Positions 46,884 to 56,964 are shown, counted from the first letter of the stretch. The stretch: 64,000 bases of DNA from Pararobbsia silviterrae (GCF_003628125.1 NZ_RBZU01000001.1:372001-436000); one strand, 5' to 3'. The notes: generated from the sequence alone by a model not told the origin. A program made the numbers and translations.

Positions 46884-47975
46884 TTACTGCTTGGGCTTGA
46901 CGACGTCGAGCGGTTTGCCCGAATCGGCGATCACATTGCTTTTCCAGCGCGTGACCCAATCCGCCTTCTTCGCCATGACCGCGTTCCAGTCCACGGGAAT
47001 GAGCTCGACGCCCGTGATCGCCTGCTTGACGGCTTCGCCGTTCTTGCCCGTGAGCGGCACGTCGGTGCGCGCGGGAATGCCGAAGATATCGGGCACTTTG
47101 GCCTGGACCTCGGACGACATCAGATAGTCGATCAGCTTGCGGCCCTCGTCGGCGTTCGGCGCACCCTTGATCAAGCCGATCGCATAGGGCAACTGGAACG
47201 TCGTCGGCTTGCCGCCCGGCTTGACCGACAGAAACACGGGTTTCAGCGAGAGACCGCCGTTGGCCGCATCGTCGAGGTCCATCTGCAGATCGCCGTTGGC
47301 GACGGACAACTCGTCGCGCGAGAGCAGCACGTCGAGATAGCCCGTGCCCTTCGTGTGGAATTTAACGCTTTGTTCGAGCTTCTTCAGGTAGTCGAAGGCC
47401 TTGTCCTCACCCATCAGCGAACTCGTCAGGATGATGACGGCCATGCCGTCGCCCGCCGTCGCCGGATTCGAATAGGCGACCTTGCCCGCATAGGCGGGGT
47501 TCAGCAAATCGTCGAACGTTCTCGGGTCCGGCTTGACCTTGTCGGGATTGATCGCGAACGAGAAGTAGTTGTTGACGAACGTCGACCATGCGCCGTCGGT
47601 TGATTTCGCGATCTCGGGCACGTTCTTGTAGTTCGCGCTTTGGTACGGTTGGAGCAGGCCCGATTGCGCGGCCTGCTGGATGAAAGGCGGCAACGTGACG
47701 ATCACGTCGGCCTTCGGCGAATCCTTCTCGACCGTGGCGCGATTCACGACTTCGCCGCTGCCGGCCGTCACGATCGCGACCTTGACGCCTTCCTTTTTCT
47801 CGAAGGCAGGCAAGACGTCCTTGTAGAGATTCTCGAGGCCGTCCGCGGTATAGAGCACGACTTCGCCCGCGGCAAATGCATGGGGCGCGACGCCGAGCGT
47901 GATGAGCATCGCGGCGGCGCATCGCAAGGTGCGGGCCAGCGGGCGGGATGCGCGCGGTTCGGTGAGGGTGGTCAT
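46884..47975 (-). CDS. phnS: 2-aminoethylphosphonate ABC transporter periplasmic binding protein
   Basis: ATG 47975 (MTTLTEPRASRPLARTLRCAAAMLITLGVAPHAFA) gives 363 residues with a Sec signal peptide ending at AFA-AG; GGAGAA precedes the start. The mature part (EVVLYTADGLENLYKDVLPAFEKKEGVKVAIVTAGSGEVVNRATVEKDSPKADV) is a type 2 extracellular solute-binding fold of the iron/AEP group. It captures AEP in the periplasm and is first in the phnSTUV-AY-HD transcription unit. Confidence 0.9.
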   Translation of the reverse strand: MTTLTEPRASRPLARTLRCAAAMLITLGVAPHAFAAGEVVLYTADGLENLYKDVLPAFEKKEGVKVAIVTAGSGEVVNRATVEKDSPKADVIVTLPPFIQQAAQSGLLQPYQSANYKNVPEIAKSTDGAWSTFVNNYFSFAINPDKVKPDPRTFDDLLNPAYAGKVAYSNPATAGDGMAVIILTSSLMGEDKAFDYLKKLEQSVKFHTKGTGYLDVLLSRDELSVANGDLQMDLDDAANGGLSLKPVFLSVKPGGKPTTFQLPYAIGLIKGAPNADEGRKLIDYLMSSEVQAKVPDIFGIPARTDVPLTGKNGEAVKQAITGVELIPVDWNAVMAKKADWVTRWKSNVIADSGKPLDVVKPKQ

Positions 47976-48576
47976 GGCTCGGTTTCTCCGTGGGTCGGGA
48001 CGCTGGTGGCCGGCGAATCGGCCGGATGAATGCGTGTCGAAGATCGTGCGTGTCGAGGCTGCGGTGCGCGCGATCGCCGACGAATCTCGATTCGATCCCA
48101 TGTTCGCAAGCGCGCTCGAACTCGATGGCCGGCGTCTCGGTGCGACGTGGGATCAGACAGGTCCAAGCTTCATCGCATCGTATGACGCAACGATGACGAT
48201 GCAAAAAAATTCCAACAACTGACACATTTCGCCACTAAACTACACGGGCTCGAAACGGGCAAGCGACGAAAAATGTGGCGTGTGAATTCGGCGGGAAGGG
48301 CCGCCGGCGCGGCGCGCACGTGCGTTTGCGTGCCCCGCGCACGGACGGTGTGTTGCGTCAGAGGTGAATGGAGCGTGGTGTGCGCGAATGATTTGCGTGC
48401 GATGACTTGGCGTCGAGACGCGCGTGATGCGTGCGCGGCCGGCGCTTCGCGCGCAATCGCGATGGCGCGCCGTCAAGCGACGAAGTGATCAGGCGATAAG
48501 GAGATCGAAAGACCGACAGATCGGATGGTCGAAAGACCGAGCGGTCGGGAGATCGAGCGGTCCGGCGATCAGGCGA
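47976..48576. promoter_or_regulatory. phnS upstream region with inverted CACATTT boxes; short repeats near the deoR end
   Basis: No gene is supported in 601 bp. CACATTTCG (48223-48231) faces CGAAAAATGTG (48267-48277), giving inverted CACATTT/AAATGTG half-sites about 50 bp apart. The same box lies before phnA. Bases ~48480-48595 are full of AGATCG/CGATCAGG short repeats running into the 3' end of the DeoR gene. Confidence 0.5.
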
Positions 48577-49332
48577 TCAGGCGATCAGCAGTTCCGGTCC
48601 GGCGGCCGACAACGCTTTGCGCAGCGCCTTGTCGGGCGCGAGTTCGGTGACGAGGTATCGCGCGGATTCGAAGTTCGCGACGCGCACGGGCGTCACGTGG
48701 CCGAACTTCGAATGGTCGGCGACGACGATCGCGGTCTGCGCGGCGACGAGCATGCACGCGCGGACTTCGGCCGCCATGCGCGTGTAGTCGGTCAATTGAG
48801 CATTCGAGGAGATGCCGCCCGCGCCGACGATCGCGATGTCCGTGCGGTACTGGCGCAACTGATGGAGCGTGTCGAGTCCGAACGTGGCGTCCTCGTGATC
48901 CGAGAGTTCGCCGCCGAGCACGGTGAGACGGTTGTCGTTGCGGCGTCCGAGCAGCAGCGCGATGCGCCAGTCGTTCGTGTAGATCGTGAGATTGCGGCGT
49001 TCGAGGAGCTCGCGCGCGACCGCGAGCGTGGTGCTGCCCGAATCGATGACGAGCGATGCGCCGTCGGGGATGAGTTCGGCCGTGCGGCGCGCGATCGCGC
49101 GTTTCGCGGCGGCGTTCGATGCTTCGCGCGTGTCGACGTCGGGCTCGGTGCGATCGGCGGTCAGCGCGCCGCCATGCGTCGTGACGAGCAGGCCGCGCTC
49201 GGCCAGCGCATTGAGATCGCGCCGGATCGTTTCGCGCGAGACGTCGAGTTCGTGCACGAGTTCGGCGACCGACAGGGCGCCTGTGCGGCCGAGCTGTTCG
49301 AGGATCCGTTGCTGTCTCTGTTTCGCAAGCAT
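48577..49332 (-). CDS. DeoR-family regulator, likely of the phosphonate cluster
   Basis: A 251-residue protein: an N-terminal DeoR helix-turn-helix (~5-58, QRQQRILEQLGRTGALSVAELVHELDVSRETIRRDLNALAERGLLV, followed by THGGA) and a DeoRC sugar-phosphate-isomerase-like effector domain (~75-230, IDSGSTT, VGAGGIS and VADHSKFG). Such regulators sense phosphorylated metabolites. Its place between phnS and the divergent FAD oxidoreductase suggests control of phosphonate use, perhaps through the CACATTT boxes. Confidence 0.88.
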   Translation of the reverse strand: MLAKQRQQRILEQLGRTGALSVAELVHELDVSRETIRRDLNALAERGLLVTTHGGALTADRTEPDVDTREASNAAAKRAIARRTAELIPDGASLVIDSGSTTLAVARELLERRNLTIYTNDWRIALLLGRRNDNRLTVLGGELSDHEDATFGLDTLHQLRQYRTDIAIVGAGGISSNAQLTDYTRMAAEVRACMLVAAQTAIVVADHSKFGHVTPVRVANFESARYLVTELAPDKALRKALSAAGPELLIA

Positions 49333-49476
49333 GGGCGCGGGCGGGGGCGTGGATGACGATGGGGTTGGGAAGCGCGGCTATTTTATACGGCCTGCGCGAT
49401 GCGGTATGCCGCATGCACGGCGCGACGCGCGATGCGCGCGCGCATGCGTCTGCGGTCTTTTGCAAGGAGCTTCAGA

Positions 49477-50646
49477 TTGGATGCTGTCAAACCTGTTCGC
49501 GAAACCGACATCGCGATTGTCGGAGCGGGAATACTCGGCTTGTCTCATGCGTATGCGGCCGCGTTGCGCGGTCTTCGCGTGACCGTCTTCGAGCGCACGG
49601 GCACGCCGACGGGCGCCTCGATCCGCAACTTCGGACAAGTGCTCGTGACCGGCCAGCCGCCGGGCCCCATGCTCGCGCTCGCGAAGGCATCGCGCGCGAT
49701 CTGGCAACACTGGGCATCGCAGGCGGGGTTCTTTGCGCGAGAGGCGGGGTGCTTGCTGTTCGCTCGCACGGACTGCGAAGTCGCCGTCATCGACGAGTTC
49801 GTCGAAACGCGCGCGCAAAGCGGCGGTTACGACGTCGCACGGCTCGACCAGGCGGCGCTCGGCGCACTCTACGACGGCCGCTTCGCGCATCATCGGGCCG
49901 CGCTGCACGGGCGCGAGGACATGCAGGTGTTTTCACGCGAGGCGTTGCCCGCGATCATCGCGTATCTGCGCGATCGCCTCGGCGTCGAGTTCGTGTTCGA
50001 CACGCTCGTCAGGCATGTCGACGACGGCTACCTCGATACGACGGCCGGTGCATGTCGCGCGGCGCATATCGTCGTGTGCTCGGGCCACGACTATCTGACG
50101 CTGCTCTCGGATGCGCTCGCCGAGATCGGACCGCGCGTCTGTCGTTTGCAGATGCTGCGCGTGCGCCCGACGCGCGAGATCGCGCTTCGCCACGCACTGC
50201 TCACGGGACTCAGCTGCTTGCATTACGGCGCGTTTTCGGATCTGCCGTCCGCGCGCGCGTTGCTCGACGACGTCCGGCGCACGGCGCCCGAGCTGCTCGA
50301 CGCGGGCATTCATTTGCTCGCGAGCCCCGCGCCCGACGGCAGCGTGATCATCGGCGATTCACACGACTACAACTCCGATCCGATGCCGTTCAACGACGAG
50401 CGCGTCGATCGGCATCTGCTGGATTTGGCCGAGCGTCTATTCGATGAGCCGCTCGCCGTCGTCCAGCGATGGCAGGGTGTCTACGGATCGCGCGCGCGGC
50501 ACGAGCGGCCGTTCAGCGTGCTCAAGGCATCGCGCGGCGTCACGGGTGTCTGGATGCATACGGGCGTGGGCATGAGCGTCGGCCCGGGACTCGGCGAGTC
50601 CGTGATGGCGGAGATCGTCGAGCACCGCATGCGAAGCGCGGCGTGA
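49477..50646 (+). CDS. FAD-dependent oxidoreductase of phosphonate clusters (TIGR03364 type)
   Basis: The preferred start is TTG 49477, with AAGGAG at 49464-49469; the open frame reaches back to 49399. It gives about 389 residues. The FAD dinucleotide fold is DIAIVGAGILGLSHAYAAALRGLRVTVFER at the N-terminus, and the DAO-type domain ends with WMHTGVGMSVGPGLGESV. TIGR03364-type flavoproteins recur in phosphonate operons and are proposed to oxidise AEP or N-methyl-AEP to phosphonoacetaldehyde. With no phnW transaminase in the window, it is the best candidate for the first step. It is divergent from the DeoR gene. Confidence 0.87.
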   Translation: MDAVKPVRETDIAIVGAGILGLSHAYAAALRGLRVTVFERTGTPTGASIRNFGQVLVTGQPPGPMLALAKASRAIWQHWASQAGFFAREAGCLLFARTDCEVAVIDEFVETRAQSGGYDVARLDQAALGALYDGRFAHHRAALHGREDMQVFSREALPAIIAYLRDRLGVEFVFDTLVRHVDDGYLDTTAGACRAAHIVVCSGHDYLTLLSDALAEIGPRVCRLQMLRVRPTREIALRHALLTGLSCLHYGAFSDLPSARALLDDVRRTAPELLDAGIHLLASPAPDGSVIIGDSHDYNSDPMPFNDERVDRHLLDLAERLFDEPLAVVQRWQGVYGSRARHERPFSVLKASRGVTGVWMHTGVGMSVGPGLGESVMAEIVEHRMRSAA

Positions 50647-50932
50647 GCGGCAGCATGCAATGTGCCGCGAATAGCGGCGCGCAGCGTGTCGTGAATTGCG
50701 GCATGAAGCGCGCGTGAATCGCGGCGTGAATCGATGCACGAGTCGGTGCACGAGTCGGTGCCGCGCGCGCCGTGTGTCGGCCGGGTCCGGTCGACGGAGG
50801 GCGCGATATCGGACGCGCGCCTAAAATACGGTCTATCGGCGCCGGATACGTCGCAGCGGTGGATTGACCGCCTCGATCGATGCGCCGTGCCATCGCGATG
50901 ACGCGCTGGCCCTTGCGTTCAAGAGGTGAACA

Positions 50933-51169
50933 ATGAGCCGTAGAGTGTGGATCGGCGCGCGCGGCGCCCTGGCGATCGCGCTGGCCGCGATCGGTGCGAT
51001 CTCGATCGCCGGATGCGCGACGAACGATCCGGTCTGGCAGCGCAATCAGGCCGAACTCAAGCAACTCGAAGCGTGCGGATACGTGCCCAAGGCGTTCGAT
51101 CCCTACTACCCCGAGGATCTTCAGCGCGCCGAAGCGCGTGCCGAGCGCGGCGAATGCGGGACGCATTGA
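50933..51169 (+). CDS. Small lipoprotein, DUF4148-like
   Basis: 78 residues. The signal peptide ends in a lipobox (SIAGC) near residue 28, so the mature protein of about 50 residues is lipidated. The mature part (LKQLEACGYVPKAFDPYYPEDLQRAEARAERG) resembles the DUF4148 repeat common in Burkholderia secreted proteins. An AT-rich TAAAAT about 110 bp upstream could be a -10. The function is unknown. Confidence 0.75.
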   Translation: MSRRVWIGARGALAIALAAIGAISIAGCATNDPVWQRNQAELKQLEACGYVPKAFDPYYPEDLQRAEARAERGECGTH

Positions 51170-51221
51170 CGCGGCGCCCGGCCCGGACACGGGTGACGAC
51201 GAGATCGCGTGCGTTCGAACG

Positions 51222-52448
51222 TCAGCGCGCCGGCGTGCGCGTCTCTGACGCGACCTCCGACCCGATCTCGGGCTCGGCGCCTCGTCTGCGCGACACGCTT
51301 TCCCACGCGGCGACGACGATGAGGATCAGCGTCGTGAGTCCCGCGACCATCAGCCTGTCCGTCTCGAACGCAAAAGGAAACAGCAGCAGTAACAGACCGA
51401 TGCCGACGAGGTGCGAGAGCGGAAACGCACCATAGACGATGCGCTTGTACAGCGCATTGCCGAAGACATAGACCATCGGCGCGCCGACGAGCACGCATGC
51501 GGTCGCGAAGCGTATCCGCTCGTCGGGGTGTTCGATGACGAGGTCATCGCCCGCCGCGACACCGATCACGCCCGCCACGAGAATCGCGTGGACGTAGTGG
51601 AAATAGGCGGCCATCTGCCCGGGCCGCTCCGCGCGCGCGATCCGTTCCGAACCGGCGCGGCTGCTCGTATCGAAGTAGATCCACCAGAGCGCGACGGTGC
51701 CGAGGAAGCAGACGAGAAACGCGATGATGCCGGGCGCATCCCACTGCCGCGTCTCGCTGAGCGTGCCGCCCGTCGATAGCAGCGATTCGCCGAGCACGAT
51801 GATCACGAACGCCTGGCATCGCTCGGCGATATGACTGCCTTCGGCGCTTTGCCAGTCGCTCGACCGTGAACGTCCGAGCCCCGGCAGCGCGAAGCCGAAC
51901 ATCGGCGACACGTATTCGCAGACCACCGCGGCGAGCCAGAGCGCGAGCCGCGCCGGCCCCTCGACCAATGCGCCGGCGATCCAGAGCACGCCCGAGATCG
52001 AGAGCCAGCCCGTGATCCGCTTGAAGTTGTCGCTCAAGGCATGGCCGTGGCCGAGAAAGCGCACGGCCACGAGACTGCGGCCGACCTGCATCACGACATA
52101 ACAGAGCGCGAACGTCAGGCCGCGGTCGTCGAACGCGAGCGGCAGGCTCGCGGACATGACCGTGCCGATCAGCATGATCGCGAGCAGCAGCACGCGCACG
52201 GGCAGACGGTCGGGGTCGAACCAGTTCGTGACCCAGCACGTGTATTGCCATCCGAGCCAGACGGCGAACCAGAGCACGATGGTCTGCAGGCCGCCGAGCA
52301 ACGTGAGGTCGCCCGCGAGCTTGTGCGAAAGCTGGGTCACGGCGAACGCATAGACGAGGTCGAAGAACAGTTCGACGTTCGTCACGCGCGCTTCCTCGCC
52401 TGTGCGCTCGCGGAGATAGCGCGCCGGACGGCGCAGGGATTCGGGCAT
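51222..52448 (-). CDS. ltrA: Low temperature requirement protein A (LtrA) family membrane protein
   Basis: A 408-residue protein with about twelve hydrophobic segments. It begins with TNVELFFDLVYAFAVTQLSHKL, the LtrA hallmark, and includes SHIAERCQAFVIIVLGES and YFHYVHAILVAGVIGVAAGDD, all typical of PF06772. AAGGAG precedes the ATG. LtrA was named for growth of Listeria at low temperature; the molecular role is not known. Confidence 0.9.
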   Translation of the reverse strand: MPESLRRPARYLRERTGEEARVTNVELFFDLVYAFAVTQLSHKLAGDLTLLGGLQTIVLWFAVWLGWQYTCWVTNWFDPDRLPVRVLLLAIMLIGTVMSASLPLAFDDRGLTFALCYVVMQVGRSLVAVRFLGHGHALSDNFKRITGWLSISGVLWIAGALVEGPARLALWLAAVVCEYVSPMFGFALPGLGRSRSSDWQSAEGSHIAERCQAFVIIVLGESLLSTGGTLSETRQWDAPGIIAFLVCFLGTVALWWIYFDTSSRAGSERIARAERPGQMAAYFHYVHAILVAGVIGVAAGDDLVIEHPDERIRFATACVLVGAPMVYVFGNALYKRIVYGAFPLSHLVGIGLLLLLFPFAFETDRLMVAGLTTLILIVVAAWESVSRRRGAEPEIGSEVASETRTPAR

Positions 52449-52544
52449 CGGGCGGGCTCCTTGTCGTTGTCGGCGGTGCGCCGTGCCGCATCAGCATGCA
52501 GCAAAGCGACGACCGCTGGCAATGCGCCCGCGCGTGTCCGCGCG

Positions 52545-53033
52545 CTACTGTTGTTGGGAGGCTGCGCCGGCGTTCGGGGCCGGGGCGGCGTCGGGGGGCG
52601 CCATCGGCGGCGTACCCGCGGGCGCCGACGCGGCGCTGTCGTTCGAGGCGCTCGACGTGCCGCGCGTGCCGCGTCCGCCGCCCGAACCGGAACCGCGGCC
52701 GTGGCCGTGCTTGCCCGAGTCCGCCGCCGGGTCGCTGGCCGCGACCGGTTTCGCGGGCGGATTCGTGATGAATTTCCAGTTGTCGTTGATCGCGCCGCTC
52801 TGCGGACCGTCGTCGACCGTCACGCGATGCGTGAACACGCTGCTTTGGACCGGTTCGCTCGCTTGCGCGAAGGCCGACGACGCCGCGCCCAGCGCAGCGA
52901 ACGCGAGCGCGGCCTGGGCGATTCGCGCGCGAATCGTGCGCGATCGGGCGAGGTCGCGGCGCGCGTGCGCGTGGAGCGACGAAGCGGCGTTCGCAGGCCG
53001 CGCGCACGACGAAAACAGGTAAGGCTTGAGCAT
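52545..53033 (-). CDS. Hypothetical exported low-complexity protein
   Basis: 162 residues. A long basic N-terminus precedes a hydrophobic segment and an AFA-QA cleavage site near residue 55, suggesting export. The mature part starts with SEPVQSSVFTHRVTVDDGPQSGAINDNWKFITNPP and then becomes a Gly/Ser/His- and Ala/Pro-rich tail. No known domain was found. It may be a real secreted protein with a disordered tail. Confidence 0.55.
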   Translation of the reverse strand: MLKPYLFSSCARPANAASSLHAHARRDLARSRTIRARIAQAALAFAALGAASSAFAQASEPVQSSVFTHRVTVDDGPQSGAINDNWKFITNPPAKPVAASDPAADSGKHGHGRGSGSGGGRGTRGTSSASNDSAASAPAGTPPMAPPDAAPAPNAGAASQQQ

Positions 53034-53191
53034 GAAAAGAAGCGCGGAAGAATGGCGTCGCGAGGATTCTAGCGGCGTGTGCTCGCGGAGGTTGTCACGG
53101 CGTTTTACGTGCCGTTACGTGCGTGTTGGCGCACAAACGCACCGTACCGTGCCGAGTCGGCTAGACTTGCGGTTCGCCTTTGAGGAGTGCC

Positions 53192-53623
53192 ATGAGAAAT
53201 GTGTTGTTGCCGGTGCTCTGCGCCGCCGTTCCGCTTGTTGTCGCATCGGCGACCGTGGGCGCCCAGCCGCTCGGAGACTGGATTCCGATCGCGCAAAGCC
53301 AATCCGAAACGCTGCTGATGAAACGCACGGCCGCCGAGATCTACCCGGACGGCACGCGCCGCGCATTGGTCAAGACAGCGTATCAGGCGCCGCAGTCGGC
53401 CGGCGGCATCGAGTTCACGACCACGATCGCGCGTATCGTGTTCGACTGTAAGAAGCATCAGGCGAAGATCGTCCACACCGATTTCATCGAAGCGAGCGGC
53501 GAGATCGCGTATGCCGACGACGTGCCCGACGCGCCGTACAGCCCGATCGAACCCGATTCGGCGCCCGCGCTCGTCGAACAGGTCGTCTGCCTGCCCGGGA
53601 AGCCGAAGAAGAAAGCAGACTGA
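53192..53623 (+). CDS. Exported surface-adhesin-E-like protein
   Basis: ATG 53192 with GAGGAG upstream gives 143 residues: a signal peptide (cut near VGA-QP, ~24) and a mature domain (DWIPIAQSQSETLLMKRTAAEIYPDGTRRALVKTAYQAP...IVFDCKKHQAKI) resembling the surface-adhesin protein E family (PF16747). Two cysteines (FDCKK and VVCLPG) probably form a disulfide. The exact role is unknown. Confidence 0.72.
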   Translation: MRNVLLPVLCAAVPLVVASATVGAQPLGDWIPIAQSQSETLLMKRTAAEIYPDGTRRALVKTAYQAPQSAGGIEFTTTIARIVFDCKKHQAKIVHTDFIEASGEIAYADDVPDAPYSPIEPDSAPALVEQVVCLPGKPKKKAD

Positions 53624-53908
53624 ACAAGCGGTCCCGGCGAGCGGTCCCGCAAATCAGACTCGTTATAAGGACCGCGCCGCGCGGACCGCGTATGCGGGCT
53701 CAGTACGCGGTCCTCGCGAACCCGGGAAGCCGCGCGGGCGTTGCCGTTATTGCGCCGTGGCCGGCACGGGAATGCCGCTTGCTCGACGATGCGCGGCGAT
53801 GCGCGGCGATGCGCGATCGTCGGGCATTGCCGCGCGCGGAACCCTGTCGGAACCCTGTTGCACGATCGAACCGCCGCCAGCCTTACCGGCGCTTAGAGTG
53901 GGAAATTT

Positions 53909-55942
53909 ATGAATGGCGTACCCAAGCCGCCGCGACCGCCCGCACAGGTCGCGCCGGTCGAAGCTCCGGGCATCCGCGTCCTCACGACGCTGATCGCGAC
54001 CGTCATCATCGTCTGCGCGCTCTATTTCGGGCGCACGGTGCTGATCCCGATCACGCTCGCGATTCTGCTGAGCTTTCTGCTCGCGCCGCTCGTCGACGGC
54101 CTGCGCTCGATCGGGCTCGGCCGGATTCCGGCCGTGATCTCGGCGATCGTCTTCGCGTTGCTCGTCGTGCTCGGCGTCGGCGGTCTGATCGGCGTGCAGG
54201 TCGCGCAGCTCGCGTCGTCGCTGCCGCGCTACCAGGCCACGATCGAGGACAAGATCGAGACGGTCCAGGAGAAGACGCTCGGCCGCGCCGACGATCTGCT
54301 CACGCGCGCCGCGCACGCGCTCAAGGAATCCGGACAGCATGTGCAGGACAGCACGACGCCGGGCCCCAACGATGCGGATACCGACGTGCGGCCTTTGCCG
54401 GTCGAGGTCCACGAGCGCCACGCGTCGCCGCTCGAACTCGCGCAGCGTTATCTGTCGCCGGTGTTCGACCCGCTCGCGACGTCGGGCATCGTGCTCGTCG
54501 TCGCGATCTTCATCCTGATCCAGCGCGGCGATTTGCGCGACCGCCTGATCCGGCTCGTCGGGTCGAGCGACCTGCATCGGACGACGACCGCGCTTGACGA
54601 AGCCGCGCGGCGGCTGAGCCGGTATTTCGTCGCGCAGCTCTCGATGAACGCGGGCGTGGGCCTCGTGATCGCGCTCGGGCTCGTCGTCATGGGCGTACCG
54701 GGGGCGCTGCTGTTCGGCGTGCTCGCCGCATTGCTGCGCTTCGTGCCGTACGTCGGATCGTGGCTCGCGGCCGCGGCCGCGGCGATTCTCGCCGCGGCGG
54801 TTCAGCCGAACTGGACGCTGTTCGTCTGGACCATCGTGCTGTTCGGATTCATCGAAATCCTCGCGTCGCAGGTCATCGAGCCGGTGCTCTACGGGCACAG
54901 TTCGGGACTTTCGCCGTTCGCCGTCATCGTCGCGGCGATTTTCTGGAGCTGGATCTGGGGGCCGATCGGCCTGATCCTGTCGACGCCGCTGACGCTGTGC
55001 CTCGTGATTCTCGGCCGGCACGTGGACCGGCTGCAGTTCCTCGAAGTGCTATTCGGCGATCGACCCGCGCTGACGCCCGACGAGAACTTCTATCAGCGCA
55101 TTCTCGCGGGCGATCCCGACGAAGCCCTCGCGCAAGCCGAGGTCCTGCTGCGCGAGAACGCGCTGACGGCCTACTACGACGAGGTGTCGATCAAGGGCCT
55201 GCGGCTCGCCTACAACGACATGGCGCGCGGCGTGGTCACCGAAACGCAGTTGCGCCGGATCAAGCAGGCCACGCGCGACCTCATCGAAGGACTCGAAGAC
55301 GTCGCCGACCGGAGCGCGCATGTGACGCAGGCCGGCGAAGGCCCCGCGATCGGCGACCTGCTGCCCGAACGCCTCGAGGGCGCGCCGCGCGCGGCGCCCG
55401 CATCCGTGCCCGAGCACACGGCCGCGCGTCGTGCGGTGCTCTGCATTTCGGGGCGCGGCGAACTCGACGAGCTCATGGTGTCGATCGCGATGCAGTTGCT
55501 GCGCAAGCACGGCCTCGACGTGACGCACGTCGCGTCGGATACGCTGCCGCGCGACAGTCAGGCCGTCGAGCAGGTCGTGCGCGCCGAGGTCATCTGCATT
55601 CTGTCGTTCGACGCCGAATACCTGCCGTTCTATCTGCGGTACCTGACGCGGCGCATCGAGCAGCGCGTGCCCGACGCGACCGTCGTGTTCGGACTCGGAC
55701 GCGACTGGGCGCCGTCGATGCCGAAGGCGAGCGGACCGCTCGCCGACCTCGGCAACGCGAATCTCGTCGCGACGCTGCGCGAGCTGATCGAGGCCTGCGT
55801 GCTGGCCGCTCAACTCGGACCCGGCGAGCGTCTGCCGGTGCGGCCGCGCGACGCTGACCCGGAGGCCGACGGCGAGCGCGATGCCGAGCGCGATGCGGCG
55901 GCCGGTGCGGCATCCGCGACGGCGCATGCGACGTCGCATTGA
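53909..55942 (+). CDS. AI-2E family transporter with extra C-terminal soluble domain
   Basis: 677 residues. Residues ~20-390 are an AI-2E/TqsA/PerM-type membrane domain (PF01594) with eight hydrophobic segments, e.g. FGRTVLIPITLAILLSFLLAPLVDGLRS and SGLSPFAVIVAAIFWSWIWGPIGLILSTPLTLCLVI. A helical linker (~395-490) is followed by a soluble alpha/beta segment (~505-635; AVLCISGRGELDELMVSIAMQLLRKHGLDVTHVASDTLP...VICILSF) not found in the ~350-residue E. coli members. It resembles a Rossmann or B12-binding-like fold, but this is only a resemblance. The substrate is not established. Confidence 0.88.
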   Translation: MNGVPKPPRPPAQVAPVEAPGIRVLTTLIATVIIVCALYFGRTVLIPITLAILLSFLLAPLVDGLRSIGLGRIPAVISAIVFALLVVLGVGGLIGVQVAQLASSLPRYQATIEDKIETVQEKTLGRADDLLTRAAHALKESGQHVQDSTTPGPNDADTDVRPLPVEVHERHASPLELAQRYLSPVFDPLATSGIVLVVAIFILIQRGDLRDRLIRLVGSSDLHRTTTALDEAARRLSRYFVAQLSMNAGVGLVIALGLVVMGVPGALLFGVLAALLRFVPYVGSWLAAAAAAILAAAVQPNWTLFVWTIVLFGFIEILASQVIEPVLYGHSSGLSPFAVIVAAIFWSWIWGPIGLILSTPLTLCLVILGRHVDRLQFLEVLFGDRPALTPDENFYQRILAGDPDEALAQAEVLLRENALTAYYDEVSIKGLRLAYNDMARGVVTETQLRRIKQATRDLIEGLEDVADRSAHVTQAGEGPAIGDLLPERLEGAPRAAPASVPEHTAARRAVLCISGRGELDELMVSIAMQLLRKHGLDVTHVASDTLPRDSQAVEQVVRAEVICILSFDAEYLPFYLRYLTRRIEQRVPDATVVFGLGRDWAPSMPKASGPLADLGNANLVATLRELIEACVLAAQLGPGERLPVRPRDADPEADGERDAERDAAAGAASATAHATSH

Positions 55943-56037
55943 GCGCGGCGCGCTCCAAGCAGTCCTGCGCGATGGTCGATAAAATAGCGCGACGTCCGCG
56001 CGGAATCGTCCGCGCGGCTTCATACAGTCGAGCTTGA

Positions 56038-56823
56038 ATGGCCCTTACCTACAAAACCCCGGACGACATCGCGAAGCTGCGCATTTCGGGGCGTCTCGCC
56101 GCCGACGTGCTCGAGATGATCGCGCCGCACGTGCGGCCCGGCGTGACGACGGATGAGCTCGATGCGATCTGCCACGACTTCATCGTCAACCATCAGCGCG
56201 CGATTCCGGCCAATGTCGGCTATCACGGCTTTCCGAAGACGATTTGCGCTTCGGTCAACCATGTCGTGTGCCATGGCATTCCGAGCGCCAAGCAGACGCT
56301 CAAGGACGGCGACATCATCAATATCGACGTCGCGGTCATCAAGGACGGTTACTACGGCGACACGAGCCGGATGTACTTCGTGGGCGCGCCGAGCCCGAAA
56401 GCGAAGCGGCTCGTCGAGACGACCTACGAGGCGATGGTCGCCGGTATTCGGCAGGTGCGTCCGGGCGCGACGCTCGGCGACGTCGGCCATGCGATCCAGC
56501 GCGTCGCGCATCGCGAGGGCTATTCGATCGTGCGCGAGTATTGCGGACACGGCATCGGCAAGATCTACCACGAGGAGCCTCAGGTGCTCCACTACGGCCA
56601 GCCCGGCACCGGATTGCGCTTGAAGACCGGCATGGTGTTCACGATCGAGCCGATGGTCAATCTCGGGCGCGCGGCTACGCAGGTGCTCGACGACAACTGG
56701 ACCGTCATCACGCGCGACAAGTCGTGGTCCGCGCAGTGGGAACACATGATCGCGGTGACCGACGACGGCTATGAGGTGTTGACGTCCTGGCCCGACGGCA
56801 CGGGCGAATATCCGGTGCCCTGA
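56038..56823 (+). CDS. map: Type I methionine aminopeptidase
   Basis: A 261-residue protein containing all MetAP metal ligands in order: Asp in INIDVAVIKDG, Asp in GDTSRMYFVG, His in EYCGHGIGKIYHEEPQ, Glu in FTIEPM and Glu in WSAQWEHMIAV. The substrate His is in ASVNHVVCHGIP. It removes the initiator methionine from nascent proteins. A TAAAAT about 50 bp upstream may be the -10. This copy is separate from the usual rpsB-tsf neighbourhood, so it may be one of two map genes. Confidence 0.95.
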   Translation: MALTYKTPDDIAKLRISGRLAADVLEMIAPHVRPGVTTDELDAICHDFIVNHQRAIPANVGYHGFPKTICASVNHVVCHGIPSAKQTLKDGDIINIDVAVIKDGYYGDTSRMYFVGAPSPKAKRLVETTYEAMVAGIRQVRPGATLGDVGHAIQRVAHREGYSIVREYCGHGIGKIYHEEPQVLHYGQPGTGLRLKTGMVFTIEPMVNLGRAATQVLDDNWTVITRDKSWSAQWEHMIAVTDDGYEVLTSWPDGTGEYPVP

Positions 56824-56964
56824 CGCGTTGCAGTGCAATGCGTTTTTTGTCGCGAGGCGTGGCATTGCGTAGCGTTCGTGAGTGCGTGTTGTGTTCGCGG
56901 CGTGTCAGAGCGCGGAGGGCGCGCGTCCGCGCGGCGTCTTCGTAGCGCGATCGAACATGCGCGC

